A stretch of 64,000 nt of DNA from Candidatus Puniceispirillum marinum IMCC1322 (GCF_000024465.1 NC_014010.1:2046001-2110000), one strand, 5' to 3'; shown: positions 39,647-49,846, counted from the stretch's first letter. Numbers and translations: made by a program. Notes: generated by a model from the letters alone, not told the origin.

Positions 39647-41091
39647 TACCGCCGCCAGAATCCAGGGTTGAGCATGACAAGAACGGTAAATAATTCCAGT
39701 CGGCCAAGCAGCATGCCAAACGACATGACCCATTTTGCGGGATCAGGCAACAGGGCAAAATTACCTTCGGCACCAATCAGATTGCCAAGCCCGGGCCCGA
39801 CATTGCTGATTGATGTTGCCGCGCCAGATAAGGCGGTGATGAAATCCAGCCCCATCATGCCCAGCAAAATAGCCAGAATGACAAAACATAAAATATAGAC
39901 ATAGAAAAACGCCATCACCGAATCCATGACCTCGCTGGAAACCGGTTTGCGGTTATAATAGGCAAGCACAACACCATGCGGACGTAACAGGCGGCTGATC
40001 TGGACGCGCGCAGTTGTCGCGAGCACCTGTAGCCTGAATACCTTGATGCCGCAGGTTGTCGATCCGCCACATCCGCCGATGAACATGGCGATCAGTAACA
40101 TTGTTGATGCAAACCCACCCCAAGCTGAAAAATTGGCACTGCCAAAGCCGGTGCCAGTCAGGATTGAAATTGTGTTGAAACTGGATTCACGGATCGCATG
40201 GGCGATCTTGTATCCACCAGCTGACAGGTGCCAGGCCAATAAGGCCACAAGTCCAATCAGCAGAATAAAGAACCATCTGACTTGTGGGTCATTTACCAGA
40301 TTGCGCCAGCCACCACGAACTATTGCCAGATAATGCGCAAAGGGCAGACTGCCAACAATCATGCCGGCAATGACAATCCATTCGATGGTAACCGAATCAA
40401 ACGCCCCAATTGAGGCTGTCCGCGTTGAATAGCCCCCGGTTGCCAAGGTTGTCATGGCATGGGTAAGCGCGTCAAATATGCCCATACCCGCCGCCGCTAG
40501 CATGATTGTCCATGCCGCTGTCAGGCCGGCATAAACCAGCCCGATGCCACCTGCCAACTGGGCAGCGCGGGGCACAACCTTGTCAGCGCGCTCATAGGAT
40601 TCGGTGCGGAATAACTGCATGCCGCCAACTGACAGCATCGGCAATACCGCCATCGCCATCACAATGATGCCAACGCCGCCCAGCCATTGCAAAAGCGCCC
40701 GCCACATCAGAATGCCTGGTGGTGCCATCTCAATATATTGTAATACGGTCGAACCCGTTGTGGTGATCCCCGATACCGACTCAAATAGCGCATCTGTAGG
40801 GCTAAGTTGTAATTCGCTAAACATGAAGGGAAGTGACCCGAAAACACCAATCAGCATCCAAGAGCCATTGGTCAGCAAAAACGCCTGGCGCAACCCAAGA
40901 TCAAGCGGTTCACGCTGTGACGTTGCCAGCCAAGTGGTGACACCGAAGAAAGCGGTGAATAAGGATGAAACGGCAAAAACCTGCCAGTCGCCAGACCCAA
41001 AATACAGATCGACACACATCGGGATTAGCATGGTCGCTGCCAGAATGGTGGTCAAAAGGCCCAGAATGTTCAAAACAGGTGAAAATTGCAT
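39646..41091 (-). CDS. trkH: TrkH-family potassium uptake channel
   Basis: Integral membrane subunit of the Trk/Ktr K+ uptake system, normally gated by a TrkA/KtrA RCK protein. The 481-residue protein has four pore-repeat selectivity regions, including SGITTTGSTVL, ALTHAMTTLATGGYST, SILTGTGFGSANF and ATSISNVGPGLGN, with an FRTESYERADKVVPRA cytoplasmic loop. No trkA is in the window. It is convergent with the lipoprotein gene across the hairpin array. Confidence 0.95.
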   Translation of the reverse strand: MQFSPVLNILGLLTTILAATMLIPMCVDLYFGSGDWQVFAVSSLFTAFFGVTTWLATSQREPLDLGLRQAFLLTNGSWMLIGVFGSLPFMFSELQLSPTDALFESVSGITTTGSTVLQYIEMAPPGILMWRALLQWLGGVGIIVMAMAVLPMLSVGGMQLFRTESYERADKVVPRAAQLAGGIGLVYAGLTAAWTIMLAAAGMGIFDALTHAMTTLATGGYSTRTASIGAFDSVTIEWIVIAGMIVGSLPFAHYLAIVRGGWRNLVNDPQVRWFFILLIGLVALLAWHLSAGGYKIAHAIRESSFNTISILTGTGFGSANFSAWGGFASTMLLIAMFIGGCGGSTTCGIKVFRLQVLATTARVQISRLLRPHGVVLAYYNRKPVSSEVMDSVMAFFYVYILCFVILAILLGMMGLDFITALSGAATSISNVGPGLGNLIGAEGNFALLPDPAKWVMSFGMLLGRLELFTVLVMLNPGFWRR

Positions 41092-41520
41092 AATGGTTGC
41101 GGGTTAAATCCCGACCCTTTGTCGCTAGCATGGCGCGCCTAACGCCTGTTGATCCTGAAACTGTAAATCAAAGCTGCTTTCTAATGCGCTTATATATGCC
41201 GAAATCAATACTAGAAAGCAATATTTTTCCCTGTAGGCTTGCCGCCTGGCTTTATGGCGATAGGGTTTCTGGCCATCAACGCGTCGGTATATCAGATCTG
41301 CTCATGCTTGGGAAAGCAGGGCTTGAATAATGCGTAAAGACAAGGTATGTATCGGCTGTTCTTTGGGCATTATCCGTGCAATCAAGCACGTTGACCAAGA
41401 GCTTCAAACATGAACTTCACAATGCGGTGCGGACATTCGTCTGCACGCTTTGTAACTAACAAATTGTTTATATTCATAAACCATAACGGTTTTGATTCAG
41501 TTTTCACAAAGGAGATCTCA
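41092..41520. other. Intergenic region of 429 bp between trkH and the DJ-1-like gene
   Basis: No convincing gene: the short frames here lack family resemblance and ribosome sites. Near its right end GTTTAT-ATTC-ATAAAC (41466-41481) is a perfect 6-bp inverted repeat, about 40 bp before the next ATG; it overlaps TATATT and so could be an operator at a -10 box. AAAGGAG lies just before the ATG. Confidence 0.4.
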
Positions 41521-42048
41521 ATGCAGGCGAATAATTTTGCAGGTAAGACTATTGGTTTAATGGTGGCTAGCGGTTTTGATGAGGATCAGTTTATCGCCAT
41601 CCAACGCGCAATGCTTGCAAAGACTGCCAAATTGAAGATCATTTCACGTGATGCCGGTCTGACTAATTCTTGGAACGGAACCGGGTGGGGCATGTCCTAT
41701 CCTGTGGACAGCACACTCTCGACAACGCTCGCCATTGATTATGATGCGCTGATCATCCCAACAGGCGCCCGCCATGTTGATACGCTGATGAATGAAGTGC
41801 ATGCGAAGCGCGTCCTACGCGCCTTTTTACGTGAAGGTATGCCGGTCATGATGCAGGGTGAAGCGATAAGACTGCTTGATCTTGTCGAAGACCACGCCGC
41901 ACGTTCAATCGATGCGAAAGACGAAAATGCCGAGGTCGCGGTAGATAAAAATCTGGTTCAGATTCCGCTTGCCGTAAAACTTGAATCAGGCCTAGAAAAG
42001 TTGAATGTGGTCATGGTAGCATCTGCGGACGAAAGTCAGGCAGCCTAG
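41521..42048 (+). CDS. DJ-1/PfpI-like protein lacking the nucleophilic cysteine
   Basis: A 175-residue class I glutamine-amidotransferase-like fold: GKTIGLMVASGFDEDQF, AKLKIISRDAG, DYDALIIPTGARHVDTL, AKRVLRAFLREGMPVMMQGEAIRLLDL. At the nucleophile elbow, where PfpI/DJ-1 proteins have a Cys after the beta strand (AICHG), this reads MMQGE, so classical protease or glyoxalase chemistry is unlikely. It resembles the C-terminal domain of large catalases more than DJ-1, here as a stand-alone protein. The ATG at 41521 has a strong AAAGGAG site. Role unknown. Confidence 0.75.
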   Translation: MQANNFAGKTIGLMVASGFDEDQFIAIQRAMLAKTAKLKIISRDAGLTNSWNGTGWGMSYPVDSTLSTTLAIDYDALIIPTGARHVDTLMNEVHAKRVLRAFLREGMPVMMQGEAIRLLDLVEDHAARSIDAKDENAEVAVDKNLVQIPLAVKLESGLEKLNVVMVASADESQAA

Positions 42049-42109
42049 TTTTCAGTCTGTCGTTTATATTAGGTCACAGATAACGAGCCATAGACTTGGG
42101 GCAGACGCA

Positions 42110-42355
42110 GTGAAGTCAAAGCTATCAAATGCCTCGGTTGCTATGCCCTCGCCATGTATCTCTATTTGCCAGATGGATCCGCAGGCCGATATCTGTCTTG
42201 GTTGTTACCGTACAAGGCAAGAAATCGCCAGCTGGAGCCGTATGGATGCAGAGGCGCAACGTGACTTGCTTGACACTCTGAATGAGCGTCGTGCAGCAAA
42301 AACCGGTATCCGCCGACGCCCTACACGGCGTCGAACGATTGCTGGTGAAAGATAA
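42110..42355 (+). CDS. DUF1289 cysteine-rich small protein
   Basis: An 81-residue protein with the DUF1289 pattern: PSPCISICQMDPQADICLGCYRT then EIASWSRMDAEAQRDLL. Four cysteines (CxxxC and CxxC) suggest metal or Fe-S binding, not shown. The tail is very basic (RRRPTRRRTIAGER). Start is GTG at 42110 with weak context; an ATG at MPSPC (42143) is possible. It ends 13 bp before the homocysteine methyltransferase start, so the two are probably cotranscribed. Confidence 0.85.
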   Translation: MKSKLSNASVAMPSPCISICQMDPQADICLGCYRTRQEIASWSRMDAEAQRDLLDTLNERRAAKTGIRRRPTRRRTIAGER

Positions 42356-42368
42356 ACCGAGACAGAAT

Positions 42369-43403
42369 ATGTCATCAAAATTTCATGATATGCTCGCTGA
42401 ACGTTCGTATCTAATTGCAGATGGTGCGACAGGTACAAATCTGTTTGGACGTGGCCTTGAAACAGGCTATCCGCCTGAATTATGGAATGTTGAACGTCCC
42501 GATGACATTCTCTGGTTGCATGATAGTTTTCTGCAAGCCGGTTCGAATCTTATCCTGACCAATTCCTTTGGCGGCACATCCTTCCGTTTGAAATTACATG
42601 ATGCACAAGACCGGGTTGAAGAGCTCAATCACGCGGCGGCGGTTAATGCTGTGACAGCAGTGACGAATCATCGGGATAAAACGGGCATTGATGCGATTGT
42701 GGCGGGGTCAATTGGCCCCACGGGTGAATTATTCGAACCGCTTGGCGCGTTGACCCCGGATTCCGCATGTGAGGCATTCACAAAACAGGCATCTGCGCTT
42801 TCCGAAGGCGGGGTTGATATGTTGTGGGTGGAGACCATGTCGTCCACCGAAGAAGTCGATGCTGCGGTCACGGCTGCCAAAACAACGGGCTTGCCAGTTG
42901 CGGTTACCATGACCTTTGACACGGCCAGCCGTACCATGATGGGCATCACGCCCCAGCAATTTGCCGAACAGGCGGTTGCGCTTGGCGTCGATGTGCTGGG
43001 CGCAAATTGTGGCATAGGGCCAGCCGAATTGATGCATTCGATGACCGGTATGACGGCGACCGCCTTAGCGGCCAATATCCCGATGGTGGCCAAAGGCAAT
43101 TGCGGGATTCCTGCCTATGTGGAAGGGGCGATCCATTATCATGGCACCCCCGAATTAATGGCCAGCTATGCCCTGTTTGCCCGCGATGCCGGCATCAGCA
43201 TTATTGGGGGCTGTTGTGGTACGACGCCAGCGCATGTGGCCGCCATGAGCGCGGCTTTGGCGTCGCGTCCCGCGGGTGTGCTTGATGAGGATGATATGCA
43301 GGCGGTGCTTGGCACGCCATGGGCAGATGTGCAGACCTCATCCGATGCCACTGACGATGGTGCTGGCGGGCGTCGTGGCCGCCGTGGCCGGCGCCGCAGT
43401 TAG
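42369..43403 (+). CDS. Betaine-homocysteine or homocysteine S-methyltransferase
   Basis: Zinc-dependent Hcy-domain TIM barrel making methionine from homocysteine with a methyl donor, probably betaine by resemblance to alphaproteobacterial Bmt. Signatures: IADGATGTNLFGRGL, LTNSFGGTSFRL, AGSIGPTGELF, zinc Cys in GANCGIGP and the GGCCGTTPAH pair. No cobalamin-binding domains are present, unlike MetH. The C-terminal tail is Gly/Arg rich (GGRRGRRGRRRS). The frame opens at 42282 inside DUF1289; ATG 42369 gives 344 residues. Confidence 0.87.
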   Translation: MSSKFHDMLAERSYLIADGATGTNLFGRGLETGYPPELWNVERPDDILWLHDSFLQAGSNLILTNSFGGTSFRLKLHDAQDRVEELNHAAAVNAVTAVTNHRDKTGIDAIVAGSIGPTGELFEPLGALTPDSACEAFTKQASALSEGGVDMLWVETMSSTEEVDAAVTAAKTTGLPVAVTMTFDTASRTMMGITPQQFAEQAVALGVDVLGANCGIGPAELMHSMTGMTATALAANIPMVAKGNCGIPAYVEGAIHYHGTPELMASYALFARDAGISIIGGCCGTTPAHVAAMSAALASRPAGVLDEDDMQAVLGTPWADVQTSSDATDDGAGGRRGRRGRRRS

Positions 43404-43571
43404 CAATTTTTTTCAATTTTTCTATATTTTCCCTCTATTTTGCCTGATATGGACGTGATTATCGCATATCACAGCGAAATTGCGTGAAAGCTGGTTGCGT
43501 CAGGCAGTCATAATTTGCATACTCGCCCCGATTTTAGCCGGGGATGACCGGTCGTTTTTGGAGCTTCACTT

Positions 43572-45344
43572 ATGCATATTTACCGCACCCATACCTGCGC
43601 TGCCTTAACCGAGGCCGCGGTCGGCGAAAAAGTTCGTATTTCCGGCTGGATCAATCGCAAGCGCGATCATGGCCAACTTGTATTTATCGATGTGCGCGAT
43701 CATTATGGTTTGACGCAATGTGTTGCCGATTCTTCGGATGCCAGTTTTGCCATTGTCGAGGCGACACGTCTTGAGTCGGTTGTGACTATCACAGGCGAGG
43801 TTGTGCGGCGTAGCGACGACACCATCAACACCGCATTGCCAACAGGTCATATCGAAGTGCGCATCGAAAGCTTTGAGGTGCAGTCAGCGGCAGATACATT
43901 GCCTTTACAAGTCAATTCGGATGAAGATTCAGGCGAGGAAACACGGCTACGCTATCGGTACCTTGATTTGCGCCGTAGCCGCCCGCATGCCAATATCATG
44001 TTGCGCGCGCAGATTATCCAATCGATCCGCGCCCGTATGGTTGATCAGGGCTTTACCGAATTTCAAACCCCCATTTTGACCGCATCGTCACCCGAAGGGG
44101 CGCGTGATTTTCTGGTGCCTGCACGTTTGCATCCGGGCAAGTTCTATGCGCTACCGCAAGCCCCGCAGCAGTTCAAGCAGCTGATTATGGTGTCGGGTTT
44201 TGATCGCTATTTCCAGATTGCGCCTTGTTTCCGCGATGAAGATAGCCGCGCCGATCGAAGCCCGGGCGAATTCTATCAGCTCGATCTGGAGATGAGCTTT
44301 GTCGAACAGCAGGACGTTTTTAATGCTGTCGAGCCTGTCATTCGTGGTGTTTTTGAAGAATTTTCAGACAAAGATTGCGGCGAAGACTGGGTGCATATCC
44401 CGTTTGCCGAGTCGATGCTGAAATATGGTAATGACAAGCCCGATTTGCGGATTCCGTTCGAAATCAGCGATGTGACCGAAATTTTCCGTGACTCTGGATT
44501 CTCGATTTTTGCCAAGAATATTGAAAAAGGTGCGGTTGTGCGCGCTGTGCCGGGGCCAAAATGTGGTAGCCGTGCTATCGCTGACCGGATGAATAGCTGG
44601 GCACAAGGCGAAGGCGCACCAGGTATGGGGTATATTATCTATGGTGAAGGCGAAGCGCGCGGTCCGGTGGCCAAGGCATTAGGTGCCGAGAAAGCCGAAG
44701 AAATACGTGTGCAGGTGGGCGCCGAAGATGGCGATGCGGTGTTCTTTGCCTGTGCCGAGCCGGATGCGGCTGCAAGCCTAGCTGGTCGCGCACGGGTGAA
44801 AATTGGTCAGGATCAGAAGCTGATCGATGAAAGCGTGTTCCGTTTCGCCTGGATTGTTGATTTCCCGATGTTTGAAAAAGATGAAGTGACTGGCAAGATC
44901 GACTTTTCGCATAATCCGTTTTCAATGCCACAAGGCGGTATGCAGGCGTTGTTGGAGATGAACCCGCTGGATATCAAGGCATGGCAATATGACCTTGTTT
45001 GTAATGGCGTTGAATTATCATCTGGGGCAATCCGGAATCATCTGCCCGAGGTCATGTATAAAGCTTTTGAAATCGCTGGTTATGACAACAGCGTTGTCGA
45101 TGACAAGTTTCCCGCCATGATCAATGCGTTTCGGTTTGGCGCGCCACCGCATGGTGGTATCGCCCCAGGTATCGACCGGATGGTGATGCTCATTGCCGAC
45201 GAGCCGAATATCCGCGAGGTTATTCTGTTCCCGATGAATGGTAAGGCTGAAGATCTGATGATGGCGGCACCGTCCGAGGTTGACGATGCAGCGTTAAATG
45301 AGCTGCATATCCGGCGTGCGCCAGTGCCCAAAAAATCTGGCTAA
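43572..45344 (+). CDS. aspS: Aspartyl-tRNA synthetase
   Basis: Class II synthetase charging tRNA-Asp; in alphaproteobacteria often non-discriminating (also Asp-tRNA-Asn). The 590-residue bacterial type has the OB anticodon domain ([21 protein letters not shown]), motif 1, motif 2 [24 protein letters not shown], the GAD insertion domain, and motif 3 [12 protein letters not shown]. Its TAA interlocks with the TAG of convergent ctaA (CTAA, 45341-45344). Confidence 0.98.
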   Translation: MHIYRTHTCAALTEAAVGEKVRISGWINRKRDHGQLVFIDVRDHYGLTQCVADSSDASFAIVEATRLESVVTITGEVVRRSDDTINTALPTGHIEVRIESFEVQSAADTLPLQVNSDEDSGEETRLRYRYLDLRRSRPHANIMLRAQIIQSIRARMVDQGFTEFQTPILTASSPEGARDFLVPARLHPGKFYALPQAPQQFKQLIMVSGFDRYFQIAPCFRDEDSRADRSPGEFYQLDLEMSFVEQQDVFNAVEPVIRGVFEEFSDKDCGEDWVHIPFAESMLKYGNDKPDLRIPFEISDVTEIFRDSGFSIFAKNIEKGAVVRAVPGPKCGSRAIADRMNSWAQGEGAPGMGYIIYGEGEARGPVAKALGAEKAEEIRVQVGAEDGDAVFFACAEPDAAASLAGRARVKIGQDQKLIDESVFRFAWIVDFPMFEKDEVTGKIDFSHNPFSMPQGGMQALLEMNPLDIKAWQYDLVCNGVELSSGAIRNHLPEVMYKAFEIAGYDNSVVDDKFPAMINAFRFGAPPHGGIAPGIDRMVMLIADEPNIREVILFPMNGKAEDLMMAAPSEVDDAALNELHIRRAPVPKKSG

Positions 45345-46381
45345 TTATGCGCTGTCTGGTTCTTGCCGGTTCCGTGCAATAGCCACAGAACGCTGGCAAG
45401 CAAGACCACGGCGCCTGCTTGATGAAGTCCGCCTAGCCATACTGGCACGCCATTGAGCAAGGTGAAAATACCAAGGATGAATTGGGCACTGATGCTAGCT
45501 AGCACCATATAAGCCCGAACTCGAAATGCGGGTATGACTTGTGCGCGTAGGGCCAATGCTATTACGGCAACAAGAGTCAGTGCCGCAAGCCAGCGATGAT
45601 GGAACTGCGCCGATGCCGGATTTTCAAAAGCATCACGCCAGCCTTCGTCACCATATTCGACCGGCACCAGCCCGTCGCCCATAAGCGGATATTCGTTATA
45701 AAGCAGGCCAGCATCCATGCCAGCGACCAACGCGCCGGCAAGGATAGTAATGGCAACCATGATCAAACTGCCCAGCCCATGCCCCGATGGTCGCTGCGAC
45801 TGGCCATCGCGCAGATCAAGCGCGACCCAGATCAGCAAACTGAAAATAAGCAAAGCCATACCAAGATGCGTGGCGAGCCGATATTGCGATACAGTGGCAT
45901 CCTGTGACAGGCCGGATTTGACCATCCACCAGCCAATCACGCCCTGCGATCCACCAAGCACTAATAATATAAGCAGGCGGCGACCATAGCCAGCAGGTAT
46001 CATCTGTTTTGCCGCAAACCATAGCAGTGGCACAGCAAAGGCGACGCCCAGTAAACGTCCCCATAAACGGTGAAAATATTCCCAGAAGAAAATGAGTTTG
46101 AAGCCTGCCATATCAAGGCCGAAATTAATCTTGTCATATTCAGGCGATTGCTTGTAAAGCGCATAAACACGATTCCATTCAGCCTCGCTGAGCGGCGGCA
46201 ATGTACCCATCAGTGGCCGCCATTCAACCATCGACAGGCCGCTACCGGTCAAACGCGTAATGCCGCCAATCACCACCATAATTGCGACCAGCGCAGCCAT
46301 AAGCAAAAGCCATAATGCAACTATATTCTGGGACTTTTGGGTGGCATGCGCCGACCAGAATGAGGACAGATTTGTAGTCAC
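45341..46381 (-). CDS. ctaA: Heme A synthase
   Basis: Oxidises heme O to heme A for aa3-type cytochrome oxidase. An integral membrane protein with about eight helices and the haem-ligand histidines in [24 protein letters not shown] and [29 protein letters not shown] is a family signature (type 2, proteobacterial). The frame opens at 46438, but GTG at 46381 follows GGAG by 8 bases and begins TTNLSSFW, giving 346 residues. It is divergent from the sulfite cluster. Confidence 0.94.
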   Translation of the reverse strand: MTTNLSSFWSAHATQKSQNIVALWLLLMAALVAIMVVIGGITRLTGSGLSMVEWRPLMGTLPPLSEAEWNRVYALYKQSPEYDKINFGLDMAGFKLIFFWEYFHRLWGRLLGVAFAVPLLWFAAKQMIPAGYGRRLLILLVLGGSQGVIGWWMVKSGLSQDATVSQYRLATHLGMALLIFSLLIWVALDLRDGQSQRPSGHGLGSLIMVAITILAGALVAGMDAGLLYNEYPLMGDGLVPVEYGDEGWRDAFENPASAQFHHRWLAALTLVAVIALALRAQVIPAFRVRAYMVLASISAQFILGIFTLLNGVPVWLGGLHQAGAVVLLASVLWLLHGTGKNQTAHN

Positions 46382-46453
46382 TACTTTACTCCAGACATAG
46401 CAGCCGCCTAAAGCCGCATTGTAATTACCCCTAAGCACGGCTTATAGCATCCC

Positions 46454-46478
46454 ATGCGACCAGATTAAATGGTCGCAT
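46454..46478. promoter_or_regulatory. 9-bp perfect inverted repeat between ctaA and the cysG-like gene
   Basis: ATGCGACCA and TGGTCGCAT are exact inverted arms around a 7-base AT-rich spacer (GATTAAA). It lies between divergent genes with no T-run beside it, so an operator is more likely than a terminator. A TATAAT at 46556-46561 further right may be a -10 box for the sulfite cluster, though no good -35 was found. The gap 46382-46670 holds no gene. Confidence 0.5.
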
Positions 46479-46670
46479 TGCCGCAGGGGTATTTAGGGTG
46501 ATGACTATGTTTCAATCACAATCAAATTTTCAGAAATATTTACTGCTAAACTGAGTATAATGAAATTATATTTTTTTGAACGTGTTATTTCATTTAAATA
46601 TCACAAAAATTTACTAATTATGGTGATAGGAAACTGTCTGGTTGGGCAGTAAAGCTATGGAAGCTGAACA

Positions 46671-47831
46671 ATGGCATCATATTTTCCGATCTTTGTTGAT
46701 GTACAGAGCGTTTCACCTTTGGTGATTGGCGATAGTGATGTGCTGACATCCAAAATACGGTTACTGTCAAAAATGGCACCTATTATTGATGTTGTTTCCA
46801 GCTCGTCATCTGTGGTGGAAACATTGGCCAGCGCTGATCAGATAAATGTGCTTGCTGGCGTGACCGCGCATGATGATGCGGTGCTTTCGATGATGGCTGG
46901 TCGGCCTTTGGTGATTATCGAGACCGGTGATCCGGCGCGTAATAAGGTGCTTGCCCAGCATGCACGATCGCTTGGGGTGCCGGTGAATGTGCCGGACACC
47001 ATTTCCCTATGCAGTTTTTTTCTGGGTTCGATTGTCGATCGTTCACCTGTCATTGTGGCGATTTCCACTTCGGGGTTGGCACCGGTTCTGGCACAGCATA
47101 TCCGCGCACGGATCGAAGATATGCTGGCACCAGCAACAGGCAGGTTGGCGCATTATCTGTTCCGGCTTCGTGACCGGATGAAACATTTTCCACATGCCAT
47201 GCGTCGCGGCTTGCAACATCAGATTTTAAAAGGGCAAATTGCCCAATATGTCATGGCGGGTAAAGCGACGGTGGCTGATAATGCCATCATGCATATGCTT
47301 GGCAATGTTTCGTCATCACAAGACCGGTCACATGCCGAAAAGGTGCGGATACAAATTGTTGATGCGGGTGCAGGCGCCAAGGGACTGTTATCCCTGGATG
47401 CGGCAGAGGCTATCCGTCATGCCGATAGTATTTTTTACGATCATCTGGTGTTGGACGAGGTGCTTGATCTGGCACGGCGCGAGGCCAAACTGACACTCTG
47501 CCAGATTGTTCACTATGCCAACGGTCAGCTAAAAGGCGGCCAACATAAAGACGATATGTCAATGGCATCATTGCTTGGCAAGCTGAAGGCGGCATCTAAA
47601 ACCAATGACCGTATTGTCTATCTGGCAGGGGGTGATCCGCGCCATACGCGCACGGCTGATTTCATGCTCAAAGCGCTTGGTGATCATGGCCTTGCTGGCC
47701 AGCATATCACCTCGGCGGCAACGCCGCGTGCGCCGTCCTATACGGCACCAAGACCCGCCATTAATGCCAGTGACATTGTACAGCTGGGCGTGATTAACAA
47801 CCCCAATAACGATCTGCGAGAAGGTGCCTGA
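46671..47831 (+). CDS. CysG-like protein: siroheme dehydrogenase/ferrochelatase plus shortened SUMT domain
   Basis: The N-terminal 200 residues resemble precorrin-2 dehydrogenase/sirohydrochlorin ferrochelatase (FPIFVDVQSVSPLVIGDSDV, NVPDTISLCSFFLGSIVDRSPVIVAIST in parts, SGLAPVLAQHIRARIE). The last 165 residues match uroporphyrinogen methyltransferase but are diverged: VDAGAGAKGLLSLDAAEAIRHAD instead of VGAGPGDPELLT, although LAGGDPRHTRTADF keeps the GGDP motif. At about 165 residues this half is shorter than a normal 240-residue SUMT. Its siroheme would serve the reductase downstream. The next gene starts 2 bp after its stop. Confidence 0.82.
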   Translation: MASYFPIFVDVQSVSPLVIGDSDVLTSKIRLLSKMAPIIDVVSSSSSVVETLASADQINVLAGVTAHDDAVLSMMAGRPLVIIETGDPARNKVLAQHARSLGVPVNVPDTISLCSFFLGSIVDRSPVIVAISTSGLAPVLAQHIRARIEDMLAPATGRLAHYLFRLRDRMKHFPHAMRRGLQHQILKGQIAQYVMAGKATVADNAIMHMLGNVSSSQDRSHAEKVRIQIVDAGAGAKGLLSLDAAEAIRHADSIFYDHLVLDEVLDLARREAKLTLCQIVHYANGQLKGGQHKDDMSMASLLGKLKAASKTNDRIVYLAGGDPRHTRTADFMLKALGDHGLAGQHITSAATPRAPSYTAPRPAINASDIVQLGVINNPNNDLREGA

Positions 47832-47832
47832 A

Positions 47833-48213
47833 ATGTCAAAAACCCCTGATATGTCAAAAACTGATGATATTATTCTAACCGCAAACCGGCTTGATGATGG
47901 TGTTGTGCTATGGATGACAAACAAGCTGGACTGGACAGTTAACCGCAGCAAAGCCGCGATGTTTGATGCAAAGAGCGCCCCCCTTGCCACAGCCCGCGCC
48001 GAACAGGATGTGGCCGCAAACCGGATAGTTTCGCTCTATACTATTGCGGTGAATGGCAAGGCAGACCAGTCAGCGCGTGAGACAATTCGCGCTGCTAGAG
48101 GTCCGTCCATCATCCCCCCTGCGGATAGGCCAGCCTGTGCCCCTGTTCCGTTAGGCAGATTCTTTCATCCATCTATAAAAGGAGCGCCGCATGTATCGCT
48201 ACGATCAGCTTGA
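47833..48213 (+). CDS. DUF2849 protein of the sulfite reductase cluster
   Basis: A 126-residue protein. Residues 9-90 match DUF2849 (DIILTANRLDDGVVLWMT, ADQSARETIRAARGPSI); this domain is found beside cysI and cysG in alphaproteobacteria with no known activity. The Pro-rich tail overlaps the cysI-like start by 23 bp. ATG at 47833 follows the cysG-like stop immediately. Function is inferred only from company: sulfite reduction. Confidence 0.85.
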   Translation: MSKTPDMSKTDDIILTANRLDDGVVLWMTNKLDWTVNRSKAAMFDAKSAPLATARAEQDVAANRIVSLYTIAVNGKADQSARETIRAARGPSIIPPADRPACAPVPLGRFFHPSIKGAPHVSLRSA

Positions 48214-49846
48214 CCGAAATTTTGTCAAAGCGCGGGCGCTACAATTCCGTAATCAGGTCGAACGCCGACTGGCGGGAGCGTTAAGCGAGGATGAATTCAA
48301 ACCTTTGCGGTTACAGAATGGTCTGTATTTGCAACTTCATGCCTATATGTTGCGGGTCGCAATTCCCTATGGGGTTATGAGCGCACAACAGCTTCGTGGT
48401 CTAGCTGGAATCGCTCGTGATTTTGATCGCGGCTTTGGCCATTTTACCACCCGGCAGAATATCCAGTTTAACTGGATCAAGCTTGTGGAAACGCCTGATA
48501 TTCTGGATCGGCTAGCCAGCTTTGATATGCATGCGATTCAAACCTCGGGCAATTGCATCCGCAATGTCACTTCGGATCCATTTGCCGGTGCGGCGGCTGA
48601 CGAGTTGGAAGATCCGCGTGGCTGGTGTGAAATCATCCGGCAATGGTCAACCTTGCATCCCGAATTTGCCTTTTTGCCGCGTAAATTCAAGATCGCCGTA
48701 TCAGCAGGCGCGACAGATCGCGCCGCCACCGGCTTTCATGATATCGGCTTGCGGATGGTCAAAAATACCGATGGCCAGATTGGCTTTCGGGTGCTGGTTG
48801 GCGGCGGACAGGGGCGCACCCCACGTGTGGCCCAGCAGATCGCCGCCTTTCTGCCAAAGCATCATTTACTATCCTATCTCGAGGCAATTCTGCGTGTCTA
48901 TAATCAGGCCGGGCGCCGCGACAATATCTATAAGGCGCGAATCAAGATACTGGTCGAAGCTATGGGAATCGATGCTTTTCGCGATGCAGTTGCGGCTGAG
49001 TGGGACAAAATCCGCAATAGTGCTATCGAACTGCCCGACGCCGAGCGTGATCGGATTCTTGCCCATTTTGCACCTGTCGATCTACCGCCATTCCCTGCGC
49101 GTGATTATATGGACGATATCACGCGTCGCCGGCAAACTGACCGTGCTTTTGACCAGTGGATGACGCGTAATATTACGGCCCATTGGCATCCTGATTATTG
49201 TGCGGTCATGATCAGCCTGAAAGCGATTGACCGTCCGCCTGGTGATGCCTCGGCGCATGAGATGGAAGCCATAGCCGATATTGCCGAAACCTATGGTCAG
49301 GACGAAATTCGCGCAACTTATGAACAGAATCTGATTATCCCGCATATGGCTAAACAGCATCTACCAGCAATATATGACCGGCTTGCCGCGCTTGACCTTG
49401 CTGGCGCTGAGGCTGGATTGATTGGCGATATGATCGCCTGTCCGGGACTGGATTACTGTAATCTTGCCAATGCGCGGTCTTTGCCATTGGCTGATAAGAT
49501 TTTCCGGCGTTTTGATGATGCTGACCGGCGCGCTGATATTGGGGCGTTACGCCTAAATATATCCGGATGTATTAATGCCTGCGGGCATCATCATGCGGCG
49601 GATATCGGCATATTGGGTGTCAATAAAAAGGGTGTTGAACATTATCAGATCACGCTTGGCGGACGGGCTGGTGAGGCGGCCGCAATCGGCAGCATTATGG
49701 GGCCGTCTTTTGAAGAGGCTGATGTGCCTGCCGCGATCGAACGTATCGTCGATACCTATATGGATTTACGGCATGACAGTGAAACATTTGCCGATAGTCT
49801 GATCCGACTTGGAACCGCACCGTTCAAGGAATCGCTTTATGCGTGA
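48191..49846 (+). CDS. Sulfite/nitrite reductase hemoprotein (CysI-like)
   Basis: Six-electron reduction of sulfite to sulfide using siroheme coupled to a [4Fe-4S] cluster. The 551-residue protein has two ferredoxin-like half domains (GHFTTRQNIQFNWIKL, QTSGNCIRNVTSDPFAGAA) and the cluster ligands IACPGLDYCNLA (Cys-x5-Cys) and ISGCINACGHHH (Cys-x3-Cys). The neighbours (siroheme synthesis, DUF2849, DUF934) favour sulfite over nitrite. The usual cysH partner for sulfate assimilation is missing. Confidence 0.92.
   Translation: MYRYDQLDRNFVKARALQFRNQVERRLAGALSEDEFKPLRLQNGLYLQLHAYMLRVAIPYGVMSAQQLRGLAGIARDFDRGFGHFTTRQNIQFNWIKLVETPDILDRLASFDMHAIQTSGNCIRNVTSDPFAGAAADELEDPRGWCEIIRQWSTLHPEFAFLPRKFKIAVSAGATDRAATGFHDIGLRMVKNTDGQIGFRVLVGGGQGRTPRVAQQIAAFLPKHHLLSYLEAILRVYNQAGRRDNIYKARIKILVEAMGIDAFRDAVAAEWDKIRNSAIELPDAERDRILAHFAPVDLPPFPARDYMDDITRRRQTDRAFDQWMTRNITAHWHPDYCAVMISLKAIDRPPGDASAHEMEAIADIAETYGQDEIRATYEQNLIIPHMAKQHLPAIYDRLAALDLAGAEAGLIGDMIACPGLDYCNLANARSLPLADKIFRRFDDADRRADIGALRLNISGCINACGHHHAADIGILGVNKKGVEHYQITLGGRAGEAAAIGSIMGPSFEEADVPAAIERIVDTYMDLRHDSETFADSLIRLGTAPFKESLYA

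Noticed and set aside
41097-41330. 77-residue frame in the trkH upstream gap
   Set aside because: No ribosome site, no recognisable family and overlap with the likely trkH promoter region.
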